Origin: Deltaproteobacteria bacterium
GTDB lineage: Bacteria; Desulfobacterota; Desulfomonilia; Desulfomonilales; Desulfomonilaceae
Length of the DNA: 54,242 bases
NCBI GenBank assembly: GCA_016875095.1
Contig: VGSG01000016.1
Coordinates: forward strand, 1-54,242
Direction of reading: 5' to 3'
This document shows, in pieces, positions 44,780 to 54,030 of the stretch. The notes below the pieces were generated by a model. That model made no database searches. It saw only the letters and a program-made list of their open reading frames with translations, and was not told the origin of the DNA. Within the stretch, counting starts at the first letter, position 1; each line of letters begins with the position of its first letter. Position numbers and translations under genes: made by a program.

Positions 44780-45532
44780 ATGAACAGCGAAATGCGCGCC
44801 CTTTGTTTCGTCTTCCCCATGGGCATAGAAGCCGCGCCCTTTCTGGAGCGTGTCGAAGTGCGACGAGAGTGGTCAAGCGGCAAAGCTTGGCGCCGAGAGG
44901 CGTTTTTTGAAGGCCGTCATCTCCTGATCGTCAAGTGCGGAGTCGGTCCCGAGCGGGCTGCCGCATGTGTGCGCGCATTGCTCGAACGGCCGTCGGCCAT
45001 ACTGTGTGTGGGCACATCAGGGGCCCTGGCGCCGGAACTTGCTTTGCATGACCTCATTATCTCCTCGGAAACGGTCGATGCCGCTCGACCCGACCTGGTC
45101 CTCTCCTCGTCGGAATTCCTCGTGCATAGGCTCGCTGACGCGGTGGCTCACGTGGGCCTGCGCCACAGAATCGGGCGCCTGGCAACCTCGAATGAGGCTG
45201 TGTTTCATCCACGCCAACGGGAGCTTCTCCATCGATCGACCGGAGCGCACGCGGTGGACATGGAAAGCCACAGCATAGCCGTTGAAGCGCGCAAACTGGA
45301 CGTGCCGTTCGCTTCTCTTCGGGTGATTTCAGACCACGTAGATTCGCCTCCCCTGCCTGACCCGGCGGTTTTCAGAGGGTTGTGGCGCAGTCCGAGGCGC
45401 CTGCCCTCCAATCTGTTGGGGGCTTTGCGCTGGAGAGCTTTCATACGCAACTTTCGGCGCTCGGTGCGAATTCTACCGCCAGTGCTGGTGCGCTTCATGC
45501 GCGAATGGCGCCGGAGCCCGGAAGGCCCTTGA
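44780..45532 (+). CDS. Phosphorylase/nucleosidase superfamily protein (MTA/SAH nucleosidase-like)
   Basis: 250 residues. GVGPERAAACVRALLERPSAILCVGTSGALAPELALHDLIIS is the core of the MTAN/purine phosphorylase fold; HAVDMESHSIAVEARKLDVPFASLRVISDHVD carries the substrate-binding Glu and the catalytic Asp. The C-terminal part is basic and longer than in MTAN, as in hopanoid-linked relatives (HpnG), which is the main alternative. The ATG at 44780 has GGTGAG before it; a GTG at 44771 is less likely. It is divergent from the AhbB gene, with 51 bp between them. Confidence 0.7.
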   Translation: MNSEMRALCFVFPMGIEAAPFLERVEVRREWSSGKAWRREAFFEGRHLLIVKCGVGPERAAACVRALLERPSAILCVGTSGALAPELALHDLIISSETVDAARPDLVLSSSEFLVHRLADAVAHVGLRHRIGRLATSNEAVFHPRQRELLHRSTGAHAVDMESHSIAVEARKLDVPFASLRVISDHVDSPPLPDPAVFRGLWRSPRRLPSNLLGALRWRAFIRNFRRSVRILPPVLVRFMREWRRSPEGP

Positions 45533-45544
45533 GAGATCGTCAAC

Positions 45545-45564
45545 CGTGCAAAAGCTTTTGCACG
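45545..45564. repeat. Perfect 20-bp palindrome
   Basis: Ten-base arms CGTGCAAAAG and CTTTTGCACG meet without a loop, 13 bp after the nucleosidase stop. A hairpin would need a small loop, so a dimeric protein site is as likely as a terminator. Confidence 0.6.
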
Positions 45565-45588
45565 TCCGCGTTCTGTTATCCCAGGGAA

Positions 45589-45666
45589 AATCCCCCAGGC
45601 CCCGTTTACCAAAGGGAGATAGGTAGCGCCTCTTCCCCCTTTTCTAAAGAGGGATACAGGGGGATT
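45589..45666. repeat. CCCCCTTT-type dispersed repeat
   Basis: 78-bp element bounded by AATCCCCC (45589-45596) and GGGGGATT (45659-45666) with internal CCCCCTTTTCTAAAGAGGG. It is related to the repeat at 19217-19253 inside a coding region. It fills part of the 426-bp gap 45533-45958, where no gene is supported. Confidence 0.65.
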
Positions 45667-45958
45667 ATCGAAGCGATAAGACTCACCGGGGCCTTTCTTT
45701 CGTCCCGTGTAACTGAAAGAGATTACAGTTTTCACCACATCCTTCTTGACATTTGGACGCGCCGAGTTTAACCTGCGTGCGCTAGCCTTGCAGTCGCCCG
45801 GCGGAACGACCGTATCCTCCTTTTATGGAGCCATACCCTTTTTGTCATGACCGTCGGGCTTCTTTTTGCGCGCTGCCCGTGACACCCGCCTAGTCGAGTC
45901 GTTCCCCGGCAAATGAAAGATCGAGGCCAAGCGCTGTTTTGTTCTATGGGAGCGTTTT

Positions 45959-46591
45959 GTGAAAGAGCCGAAATCCATTGAGCCCCCGGGGTCCGTCAGC
46001 GCGGGCGAGCCCCAACCGTCCTCAGGCGCTCTGCCGAGGAATCGCGCGGATCTGGTCCTGCTCCTGGGTCTCTTGTCGCTCTGCCTTTGCTGGCCGTTGG
46101 GACTTGTCGCTTGGATCCTGGGCCGAACGGACTTGCGACGCATCCAAGCCGGTCAGATATCCGGCGAACGGGTCGGAGCGCTTAAACTGGGCATGGGGCT
46201 CGGGGTGGTGGGAATGGCGCTCTTCGTCACAACGATGGTGATTGCGTTTATCTCCCCTCCCCGCCTGCCTGTGTTCACCGACCTGTTCAAGGCCTTCAAA
46301 ACCTCGCCACTTCCGGCTCAACAAATGGCGTACGCGGGGGAATGGCATGGGAACCTGGGGACCGTCATCCGGGTTTATCCGGACGGAAGAGGTGACTTCA
46401 AAACTCGAAACACTTCGCTAACCGGCGGTGTGGTGACTATTGAGGAGCGTACTTTGTCTATCGGCCTTCTGTGGCTTACACGGACATGGCGCGTCGATGT
46501 GGCGCCGCACGTCAAAGACGGTGTCTGGATCATGGAACTGGACGGTGAGAAGTTCATGCGCCAAGGTCAGGGACCGGATATGGTCATATGA
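45959..46591 (+). CDS. DUF4190-like membrane protein
   Basis: 210 residues. Two membrane helices (about 32-54 and 72-100) frame the loop GRTDLRRIQAGQISGERVGALKLG, the layout of DUF4190-type proteins. The C-terminal part (about 120-205) is a beta-rich domain (GEWHGNLGTVIRVYPDGRGDFKTRN) of unknown role, probably outside the cytoplasm. The GTG start has GGGAG before it. The tail-to-tail gap to the MurD-like gene is 16 bp. Confidence 0.68.
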   Translation: MKEPKSIEPPGSVSAGEPQPSSGALPRNRADLVLLLGLLSLCLCWPLGLVAWILGRTDLRRIQAGQISGERVGALKLGMGLGVVGMALFVTTMVIAFISPPRLPVFTDLFKAFKTSPLPAQQMAYAGEWHGNLGTVIRVYPDGRGDFKTRNTSLTGGVVTIEERTLSIGLLWLTRTWRVDVAPHVKDGVWIMELDGEKFMRQGQGPDMVI

Positions 46592-46607
46592 ATCGAGCCG
46601 TCCACGA

Positions 46608-47939
46608 CTATCGAAGGATCTCTTGCACGATCTTGATGAATTGCTCCCCGCGGTCGAACTCGTTCCGGAAAAGTCCGAATGATGCGCATCCGGGCGAGAG
46701 GAGAATCACATCCCCGGGCTGCGCTTCAGCCACCAGCGCACGCACGGCTTTACTCAGATCGTTGAACCGTCCCACCACCTTGTTGATCCCGCCTGCGTGC
46801 GCCAGCTCTCGCTCAAGCCCAACCGTGCCTTCACCTTCCAGAAGGGCTATCTTTTCCGTTTTCTCCGCCGCGGCGATTGCGAAAGGAGCAGGGTCCAACT
46901 TCTTGTCCGCGCCCCCCGCGATGAGGAGTATGCGCCTGCCTTGAAGCGCTGCCAGGGCCGCGCAACCGGCGACCGGCGTGGTGCTGGTGGAATCGTTGAC
47001 AAACCCTATGCCGTTTTTCTCCCCAAGCCATTGGAGACGGTGCTCCACTCCTTGAAACGTCTCCACCGCCCCTCGGATGATCTCATCAGGCGCCCCCAGC
47101 TTTCTGGTGAGACAGACCGCGGCTGCCACGTTCTCTCGGTTGTGAGCGCCCGGCAAAAGAATTGACCACTGTTCGGGTATTTCACTGACGCTGAAGAACG
47201 CCTTCCCCGCGGGAGCTTCGTCCGCGAGCGCGGCAGTCTCCGGCTGATCCTTGTTGAAGAGGCAGAAGTCGTCTCCCGCCTGGTACTGGTAGATCGCCTT
47301 CTTGTCCCGGATGTACTCGTCCATCCCCGAGTACCGGTTGAGATGATCCGCATGGATGTTGGTGAAAACCGCCGCGTTCGGCGAGAGGCGCGCGTTGTGG
47401 AAACCCTGGAGCTGCCAGCTTGAAAGCTCCAGGACAACGATATCGGCCGGCCCGGCCTGCTCAAGGAGGGGCAATGTGGCTTCACCCATGATATTGCCGG
47501 CTAGAAAGACCCCGGGCCGAAACGAGGAGATAATTCTGTGCGTGAGCACGGTGGTGGTGGTCTTGCCCCGTGTGCCGGTAATGCCGACTACTTGGCCTTC
47601 AAAATGCTTGCAGAAGAGCGATTCGTCCATCTCGATCGGCACGCCGTGATCCGTGGCAACGGCGAGAAACTCGGAACTTCGGGGCACATCCGCATTTCGC
47701 AGAATCATATCGGCATGGATAAAGTCCTCTGGGTCGTGACGCCCCAGTTTGATTCTAAAATCCAGGCCGTCGAGCATTTTGAGAGACGGCGCGAGCTCAT
47801 CTTCGCTCTTCAGGTCCGTGATCGTAACCCGGGCGCCGCACCGTATGAGGAACTGGGTATCCTTGAGGCCGCGACCGAGCAGTCCCAGCCCCATGACAGT
47901 GATTCGTTTGCCTCGGAATAGACGCTTGGGATCGGGCAT
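46608..47939 (-). CDS. MurD-like Mur ligase
   Basis: 443 residues of the Mur ligase family. It has the N-terminal Rossmann start ITVMGLGLLGRG, the ATP loop GITGTRGKTTTTVLTHR (GTRGK instead of the usual GTNGK), the metal-binding NIHADHLNRYSGMDEYI, and the C-terminal SPGCASFGLFRNEFDRGEQF typical of MurD. MurD adds D-glutamate to UDP-MurNAc-L-Ala in the cytoplasm. Here it stands alone, outside a dcw cluster, and its N-domain is shorter at places, so it may be a second, special MurD. The substrate is therefore less sure than the family. ATG 47939 lacks a strong ribosome site. Confidence 0.8.
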   Translation of the reverse strand: MPDPKRLFRGKRITVMGLGLLGRGLKDTQFLIRCGARVTITDLKSEDELAPSLKMLDGLDFRIKLGRHDPEDFIHADMILRNADVPRSSEFLAVATDHGVPIEMDESLFCKHFEGQVVGITGTRGKTTTTVLTHRIISSFRPGVFLAGNIMGEATLPLLEQAGPADIVVLELSSWQLQGFHNARLSPNAAVFTNIHADHLNRYSGMDEYIRDKKAIYQYQAGDDFCLFNKDQPETAALADEAPAGKAFFSVSEIPEQWSILLPGAHNRENVAAAVCLTRKLGAPDEIIRGAVETFQGVEHRLQWLGEKNGIGFVNDSTSTTPVAGCAALAALQGRRILLIAGGADKKLDPAPFAIAAAEKTEKIALLEGEGTVGLERELAHAGGINKVVGRFNDLSKAVRALVAEAQPGDVILLSPGCASFGLFRNEFDRGEQFIKIVQEILR

Positions 47940-48005
47940 CAATCAACCATCAACAAGAATTCGCGCCCGCGGGAACCGCAAAATGTTCCGTCGCTAGCCT
48001 GAATC

Positions 48006-49508
48006 CTAGATAGCCCAGTCAGTGAGGTCCCCGGAAGTAATTTCCTCGGTGGCGGAGTTCTCTTCGCCGGTCAGCGTTTCGGGGGCGCTCCTGGGCGAGG
48101 CCTCATACCCGTACGGAATGACGCTGCACCGGGGGCAGACCTCGATGGGAGCTTCGTTATCAAATCCGCAGAGCGGGCAAACCGTCACCATGCCCTCGCG
48201 GGGGACCGCGCCCGCTGTGAGCTGCATGATCTCCGTATCCAGCGATATCACCAGATTTGCCAGATCTCTCACCACAATCTGGAGCATCTTGAGCTGGAGC
48301 GCGGGGTCGAGTTGATTGAAAAGCAGAGTGTTGATGCGCAGGAGCGTGCAATCCTCCACTGCAACGACCGACGCGGACCGCCTCCGTCGAGCGAACGCGC
48401 CGATCTCGCCGAAACAGGAGCCTGGAAGAAAATTGGAGAGGACCCGTGCGCCTTTTACCACCTTCACATTACCTTCCAGCAGGACGAAGAAATCGGAATC
48501 CGCGGAGTTCTCCCGTATTACATACTCGCCCGCGCCGCAAGTGACGAATTCACCGGCCTTGGCCATTTCGTCGAGTTCTGTCTCTGTAAACTGGGCGAAG
48601 AGCTGGAATTTCTTGAGCCGTTCCACCAGGTCTCGATCAAAGGCGAGGCCCCGATGCACACCCGACTTGAGACACTCCCCAAGCCGACCGGCCAACTCAC
48701 CGGCCGTGGAAAAGCGTTTGCCCGGGTCCTTATCCAAGCAGCGCTCGACAATGCGGTCCACAGCCTCGGTTACCTCGGGATTGATCCTCCCCGGGGGCAA
48801 AGGGGCCTCAGCGCAGATTTTGGAGAGGGTCTCTTGCACGTCCTTGCCTTTGAACGGGGCCTGTCGCGTCAATAACTCGTAGAGCACCACTCCCATTTGG
48901 TAGATGTCCACCCGATGGTCCTGCTCGCGGCCCAGAACTTGCTCGGGAGACATGAAACGAGACGATCCCACCAAGGCATGCCTCTGCTTTTTTAGGTGCT
49001 TACGGAAGCGCGCGATGCCGAAGTCGGTTATCTTCGGGACACCTTGCGTGGAGACGATGATGTTCTCAGGCTTGATGTCTCGGTGCACCACGCCTTTGGA
49101 GTGCGCGTAGTCGAGGGCCAGAGCAAGCTCATAGGCGATCTCCAGGGATTTTTGAATGCTGAAGCCTCCTGATCGCTGGTGTTGGAGGAGGGTCTTCCCG
49201 TAGACGAACTCCATAACGATGTACAGGATCTCCCCGGTCTTGCCCACATCGTAAATCACCACGATATTGGGATGAAGCAGGGCGCCCGCGGTTTGGGTCT
49301 CGAAGAAGAAATCGCGCAGGACCTTCTCTTTGGGGCTCCCGGGATTTACCATGCGTTTGAGGCTAAAGAGCTTCACGGCGACGGGTCGCCGAATGATTCG
49401 GTCCATGGCGAGGTATACTTTTCCCATCCCCCCTTTGCCCAAGGGTCGAATCATGTCGTATCGTTTGACTCGCTTTGGCTTTGAGCCTTCCGCTTCCAAT
49501 CCGACCAC
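48006..49508 (-). CDS. Ser/Thr protein kinase fused to a cyclic-nucleotide-binding domain and zinc ribbon
   Basis: 500 residues. A Hanks-type kinase fills about 15-285: GKGGMGKVY, VAVKLF with the ATP lysine, HRDIKPENI, DFGIARF and SPEQVLG. A cyclic-nucleotide-binding domain follows (about 300-420; FAQFTETELDEMAKAGEFV, PGSCFGEIGAFARRRRSASV), then a zinc ribbon (CPLCGFDNEAPIEVCPRC). No transmembrane segment is seen. The order resembles a cGMP-dependent kinase in reverse, so cNMP control of the kinase is plausible. It is 13 nt downstream of methionine aminopeptidase, which suggests an operon. A GTG start is used; the ribosome site is weak. Confidence 0.88.
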   Translation of the reverse strand: MVGLEAEGSKPKRVKRYDMIRPLGKGGMGKVYLAMDRIIRRPVAVKLFSLKRMVNPGSPKEKVLRDFFFETQTAGALLHPNIVVIYDVGKTGEILYIVMEFVYGKTLLQHQRSGGFSIQKSLEIAYELALALDYAHSKGVVHRDIKPENIIVSTQGVPKITDFGIARFRKHLKKQRHALVGSSRFMSPEQVLGREQDHRVDIYQMGVVLYELLTRQAPFKGKDVQETLSKICAEAPLPPGRINPEVTEAVDRIVERCLDKDPGKRFSTAGELAGRLGECLKSGVHRGLAFDRDLVERLKKFQLFAQFTETELDEMAKAGEFVTCGAGEYVIRENSADSDFFVLLEGNVKVVKGARVLSNFLPGSCFGEIGAFARRRRSASVVAVEDCTLLRINTLLFNQLDPALQLKMLQIVVRDLANLVISLDTEIMQLTAGAVPREGMVTVCPLCGFDNEAPIEVCPRCSVIPYGYEASPRSAPETLTGEENSATEEITSGDLTDWAI

Positions 49509-49521
49509 CTCGGAGAGACGC

Positions 49522-50295
49522 TTACGGACGCGACAGAATCACGGGTCCGTTGTTCGTTATGGCGATAGAATGCTCGAAATGGGCGGATAACATTCCGTCG
49601 GTCGTCACCGCGGTCCACTCGTCAGGGAGCAGTTTGATCCGCCAGGACCCTTGATTCACCATGGGTTCCAGAGCAAGGGTCATACCTACTTCCAGGCGAG
49701 GGTTCCAGCCCACGCCCCGGTAATTGGGGATCTGTGGAGGCTCGTGCATGGTCCTTCCGATACCGTGACCCACGAAGTCCCGAACCACCGAAAATCCGTT
49801 TGATTCCACATGCTCCTGGACCGCGGCCGATATGTCCTGCAGGCGATTTCCCCCGACCGCCCGCTCGATCCCCTTATAGAGCGATTCCTGCGTCACCTTG
49901 AGCAGCCGCGCGGCCTCGGGTGACACCTCGCCTACGGCATACGTCATGGCCGCATCTCCGACGAACCCCTTGTAGATCACTCCCACGTCCACGCCCACGA
50001 TGTCACCTTCTTCGAGCGCCCGCGGCCCGGGGATCCCATGAACCACCTCTTCATTCACCGAAGCGCAAATACAAGCCGGATACGGTTTATTGTTTCTCAT
50101 CCGGTAGCCCTTGAACGCAGGCTTGGCCTTGGCGTCCGCGATCATTTTCTCGGCCGCTTTGTCAAGCGCGGCCGTGGTAATCCCCGGACGCACCATGTCC
50201 CCGATGCAATTCAAGACAGCCGCAACGATGAGATTGGCTTCCCGCATGATTTCAATTTCTCTGGCTGTCTTGAGTATGATCATCCCCGGCTTCAT
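49522..50295 (-). CDS. map: Type I methionine aminopeptidase
   Basis: 257 residues. Cleaves the first Met from new proteins. The metal ligands are visible in order: DIVGVDVGVIYKGFVGDAAMTY (two Asp), RDFVGHGIGRTMHEPPQIPNY (His), LALEPMVNQG (Glu), and EHSIAITNNGPVILS (Glu in VTTDGMLSAHFEHS region). ATG 50295 has GAGGG about 9 nt before it; an ATG at 50283 would give the family-typical start MIILKTAREIEIMREAN and is also possible. It starts an operon with the kinase gene. Confidence 0.93.
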   Translation of the reverse strand: MKPGMIILKTAREIEIMREANLIVAAVLNCIGDMVRPGITTAALDKAAEKMIADAKAKPAFKGYRMRNNKPYPACICASVNEEVVHGIPGPRALEEGDIVGVDVGVIYKGFVGDAAMTYAVGEVSPEAARLLKVTQESLYKGIERAVGGNRLQDISAAVQEHVESNGFSVVRDFVGHGIGRTMHEPPQIPNYRGVGWNPRLEVGMTLALEPMVNQGSWRIKLLPDEWTAVTTDGMLSAHFEHSIAITNNGPVILSRP

Positions 50296-50544
50296 ACGGA
50301 TTGACCCTCGCACACCCGGAGGCCGCCTTGCCTCTGCGATGCCTATGACTCAGTGTGAGGCGCGCCGCTCCCCGGAGAACTCTCCCATTCGGACGGCGAT
50401 CCTATGACCGACCGTTCACTTCGCCGCGCGGAGGGCCGGTCATTGCTATCCACAGCGCCAACCATATCAGAAAAGGAGACCACCCGTGAAGGACCTCATG
50501 ACTTCATGGTTATGCCCAATCATTTCTCGAAGGGCCTTGAGAAA

Positions 50545-51378
50545 TCAACGTGTTCGGGCGAAGTCGCGCAGGATGCCCAGGTTAACGGGGTCCATGTCTT
50601 TGCCGTCGGCCTCTTTCGGTGTCTCGATGATCTTGGGCGCTTTTCTGAAGCGGTCGTCGCTCATGATCTTACGGAAGGGGCCCGGACCGAGCATTCCCCG
50701 CCCTATGTGCTCGTGGCGGTCCACACGCTCTCCCAATCCTTTCCTGCTGTCGTTCAGGTGAAATAGTTTAAGCCTCTCCAGTCCGACCCATCGATCCAGC
50801 TCGCTCCACACCGCCTCATACGTGCGCGGCGTCTTAAGATCGTACCCGGCGGCGAACGCATGGCAGGTGTCGATACAAACGCCGAACCTCTCCGGGTTGA
50901 TCGTGTCGTCCATAATCTTGCCCAATTGCTCGAATGTATCTCCCAGAGCGGTTCCCTGCCCGGCGGTGTTCTCCAGGAGAATCTTCACGCGGAAGCCGGA
51001 CGTGCTTTGGAGTAGCTGATCAAAGGCTTTGACGACGTTCCGAAGACCGGCCTGAGTTCCTGCGCCCCTGTGCGCTCCCGGATGCATCACGAGATAAGGA
51101 ATCTCCAACGCTTCGGCTCGCTCCATCTCGTCGAGAAACGCGGCCGCGGATTTCTTCCAAAGCGCGGCGTCAGGGGATCCGAGATTGATGAGATATGAGT
51201 CGTGGGCCACCACCAGTATTCCGGAATCAGAGCGCTTCCTTTTGAACTCCCCCACCTCTTCGGCCCGGAGCGGACGAGCCTTCCATTGCGTTGCGTTTTT
51301 CGTGAATATCTGGATTGCCGTGCATCCGAGTTCCGCCCCGCGGTCTATGGCCTCGTCAACTCCCCCTGCTATGGACAT
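50545..51378 (-). CDS. nfo: Endonuclease IV (Nfo), AP endonuclease
   Basis: 277 residues. Repairs abasic sites with three Zn ions in a TIM barrel. Ligand motifs: VVAHDSYLINLGSP, LVMHPGAHRGAG, ILLENTAGQGTALGD, VCIDTCHAFAAGYDL, FHLNDSRKGLGERVDRHEHIGRGMLG, KIIETPKEADGKD. The first ATG gives MSIAGGVDEAI, but homologs begin a few residues earlier with a strand ending LLGAHMSIAGG. Exactly those residues (ILLGAH) are encoded upstream in frame, yet without ATG, GTG or TTG; a rare start (ATT 51396 or CTG 51390) is possible. The 249-bp gap after the gene holds nothing I can support. Confidence 0.94.
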   Translation of the reverse strand: MSIAGGVDEAIDRGAELGCTAIQIFTKNATQWKARPLRAEEVGEFKRKRSDSGILVVAHDSYLINLGSPDAALWKKSAAAFLDEMERAEALEIPYLVMHPGAHRGAGTQAGLRNVVKAFDQLLQSTSGFRVKILLENTAGQGTALGDTFEQLGKIMDDTINPERFGVCIDTCHAFAAGYDLKTPRTYEAVWSELDRWVGLERLKLFHLNDSRKGLGERVDRHEHIGRGMLGPGPFRKIMSDDRFRKAPKIIETPKEADGKDMDPVNLGILRDFARTR

Positions 51379-51611
51379 GTGCGCGCCCAGGAGAATGGTC
51401 GTGTCGCCTATTCCCTTTTCGGTCGCTTGGCTTCTCCCCGGGCGGGAAACATGGATTTCTTCCTCGATTGCCCCAATCCTTTGCCGTGCCTCACGGTCTT
51501 TCTCTTTCCCGGCGCCATTGAATATGCTACCATTTGTCCTGTTTTTCCAGACCGCGGCGGAAGCTGTGACCGAGCTGCAACCGCCCCTGCGGAACGAGAG
51601 GTGTCCCTGCC

Positions 51612-53561
51612 TTGAACAAACAGGCGGCTCAGCCGATTATCTCCGACAAGAATATGTTCTACGCGCTCGCCGCATTGGTTTTACTCCTGAATCTCATTAC
51701 GGTTTTGCCGACGCTTGACACTGGTTTCTTATGCGACGATGAGGTGTACGAATCGTCGGCCAGAGGCGCTTCCTTATTGGCCGGAAAGAGCTGTCTTCAA
51801 CTCGCGTGGGACGACATGGTGGGCTGGATAACGCTGGGAAGATGGCACCCCTTGTTGTCGTATCGAATACTGGTTTTTTGCTATCTGGACAGATTTGCGT
51901 ACAAGGCTCTCACAATAGCTTTTGTGCTGTCAAACGTCATTTTGTTCGGCTACCTTGTATATTTGATCACTTCCTGTCGATGGTCGAGCCTGTTGTCCAT
52001 GCTCTTGCCTCCGGCCTTTTTCCAGTTCCGATGGGGTTATCATGACGCGTTTATAGCGTACTACTTCCTCCTTGAAATTATAGCTCTACTACTTTTCCTC
52101 TCTCTGATTATGTTCCTGTTTTATTTAAGAAACGGAAAGCGTTACCATTTTGGGCTGAGCGTTCTCTTCTATGCTTTATGCTCGTTGCTCTATGAAATAA
52201 CCTACGCGTTCTTTGTCTTACATTTTCTGGTCGCCTATTCCGAGTTGGGCAAAAGCAGGCTCCGAGAAACTTTGAGGATGTCTCTTCCCTTCTTCTGGGT
52301 CGCGGCGGCAAACGCCGCCGTAACGGTCTTCATAAGACTGGTCTTTGGGTCCGCGTATCAAGGAGTCAAGCTCAATTACGATCCGATCGCTTCGGCCGTA
52401 ACTTTTCTGAAACAGATCTATGCGGCTATTCCTTTGACCCATTACATCAACAATCTTTGGCTCTTCCCAAACGCGTTCGACTATGCCGTGACATGCTGGC
52501 TGGAGGATATTTTTGTTGTTTCCGCTCTATGGGCTGTTCTCTGTTACCTGGTCGGCAGGTTGTGGATCAGCTACGGTTGTGAGGCATCGCCTCGATCCAC
52601 GAAGACCATGCTGTTGCTTGGTTTGGGCCTGTGGATGATGCCCGCGCCTCTCATCGCTCTCACCGGGAAGTACCAGGAAGAGCTCCGTCTCGGTATCGGC
52701 TATCTGCCCGTGTACATTTCAGTATTCGGCGTAATGATGCTTGCCGTCGCGCTGTTCTGGAAGTTGTTTGAAGTCTTCAATAGAAGGTCTTCCTCCCTCG
52801 GGTCGGGGATCGGGGTGGTCGTGGCTTTGACGGGCGGTCTCGTTTGCGGGATCAATTACAATTACAATCAGGTGGGAGTTTCGCTGCACCGATACCATTA
52901 CTTGGAGGATCGGGAGGTCCTGGAGAAAGCCCTCGAATCCGGATTGATGAAAGACGTCTCAAACGATTCTTATCTGATCGGTCCTCGCCCTTATGACGCC
53001 CGGTTTTATCTCATGCATTCAGGAGTGAAACTGAAGGTGCTTTGGCCTTTCAGCTCCGAGTACAAAATTGAAGAGAGCGCGATGAAGGGCGTGATGCGCC
53101 TGAGTGAAGATCATGAGTTGTTCCGTGGTAGACCGAAACCTTACAGATTCGCCCCTCAAGACAATGTTTTTGTCGTCAGAAGTTTGGCCAAACCGGGGGG
53201 GGCGGGTTACGCTCTCTTGGCGAGAGTCAGCGCTCTGGACGCGCAGGGAGACCGGATCAACGGTATCGCTGCGGACAAGGTCTATGTGTTTTGGCAGAGC
53301 GGGTCGTTGTGTTGGAAACAAGCTCCTTGGCTGACCAAGGACAGCATACTGGTGGTCGGTCGTGTCCTGGACAGAACTACGCTCAAATCCAGGGGATGGG
53401 TTGAGTACACCCTGAGCAATCTCAAGTTGCGGAGCGCGAATTGCAACGGGAGGCTCTACGAGATCCCCTCCTCCGCGTTAAAAGGTCATCTGGACGTGCG
53501 CGCTCTTGACGTGGTGGCCAGGTCGCCCAACATTGAAACATCGGCTTTCAGGAGTCAGTAG
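51612..53561 (+). CDS. Large membrane protein, GT-C glycosyltransferase-like
   Basis: 649 residues with about ten hydrophobic helices in the first 420 residues and a soluble C-terminal domain (about 430-649). The first outer loop has LDTGFLCDDEVYESSARG, an acidic pair like those of GT-C enzymes that use lipid-linked sugars, and the layout recalls the TMTC-like proteins of this window, but there are no TPRs. The acceptor is unknown. The TTG start has GAGAGGTG about 10 nt before it; an ATG at 51654 is an alternative. It is divergent from nfo, and tail-to-tail with the next gene (12 bp). Confidence 0.68.
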   Translation: MNKQAAQPIISDKNMFYALAALVLLLNLITVLPTLDTGFLCDDEVYESSARGASLLAGKSCLQLAWDDMVGWITLGRWHPLLSYRILVFCYLDRFAYKALTIAFVLSNVILFGYLVYLITSCRWSSLLSMLLPPAFFQFRWGYHDAFIAYYFLLEIIALLLFLSLIMFLFYLRNGKRYHFGLSVLFYALCSLLYEITYAFFVLHFLVAYSELGKSRLRETLRMSLPFFWVAAANAAVTVFIRLVFGSAYQGVKLNYDPIASAVTFLKQIYAAIPLTHYINNLWLFPNAFDYAVTCWLEDIFVVSALWAVLCYLVGRLWISYGCEASPRSTKTMLLLGLGLWMMPAPLIALTGKYQEELRLGIGYLPVYISVFGVMMLAVALFWKLFEVFNRRSSSLGSGIGVVVALTGGLVCGINYNYNQVGVSLHRYHYLEDREVLEKALESGLMKDVSNDSYLIGPRPYDARFYLMHSGVKLKVLWPFSSEYKIEESAMKGVMRLSEDHELFRGRPKPYRFAPQDNVFVVRSLAKPGGAGYALLARVSALDAQGDRINGIAADKVYVFWQSGSLCWKQAPWLTKDSILVVGRVLDRTTLKSRGWVEYTLSNLKLRSANCNGRLYEIPSSALKGHLDVRALDVVARSPNIETSAFRSQ

Positions 53562-53573
53562 CCGCAACATTCG

Positions 53574-53834
53574 CTAGTCGGACGATTTCTTTTTCTTGCC
53601 CTCCACGTCTCCCATGCGGGCGTCAAAATCTTTCCAGAATTCGTCGTCGCATTGTTCCTTGCATTCCGCGCAAACTCCCCACATATGGGGGTCGCCTTCG
53701 CAGGGGCAATTCGAGTAACAAGCATTGCGGTCGAAATCAGCGCTTGCGGTTGCCACGAAATAAATGACCGGCGCCAGCGCAACAACTGCTGTGAGGCCAC
53801 ACAATAGGCTCAGCATTCTCATGGACTTATTCAT
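53574..53834 (-). CDS. Small cysteine-rich exported protein
   Basis: 86 residues. An N-terminal signal or anchor helix (MLSLLCGLTAVVALAPVIYFVATASA) is followed by an acidic, cysteine-rich part with a regular pattern, CYSNCPCEGDPHMWGVCAECKEQC, and a Lys/Asp-rich tail. GAGAGGTG precedes the ATG at 53834. The cysteines may bind a metal or form disulfides. No known family. Confidence 0.62.
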   Translation of the reverse strand: MNKSMRMLSLLCGLTAVVALAPVIYFVATASADFDRNACYSNCPCEGDPHMWGVCAECKEQCDDEFWKDFDARMGDVEGKKKKSSD

Positions 53835-54030
53835 CTTGAACACCTCTCTCAATAAGATCCTCAAATCGGGATGAGGCCGTGATCTCGACATTCATAGGTC
53901 TCAGTACACCCTTCCTCCACTTACGGCCCGGTTTCGTACTTCACATTCCAAGTTACCCCGTTGATTTCGTTTCAGTCAATGGGCCCCGCCACTCCACCCG
54001 GTTCTCTTTTCCAGCCTAGGATAGTGTGCT

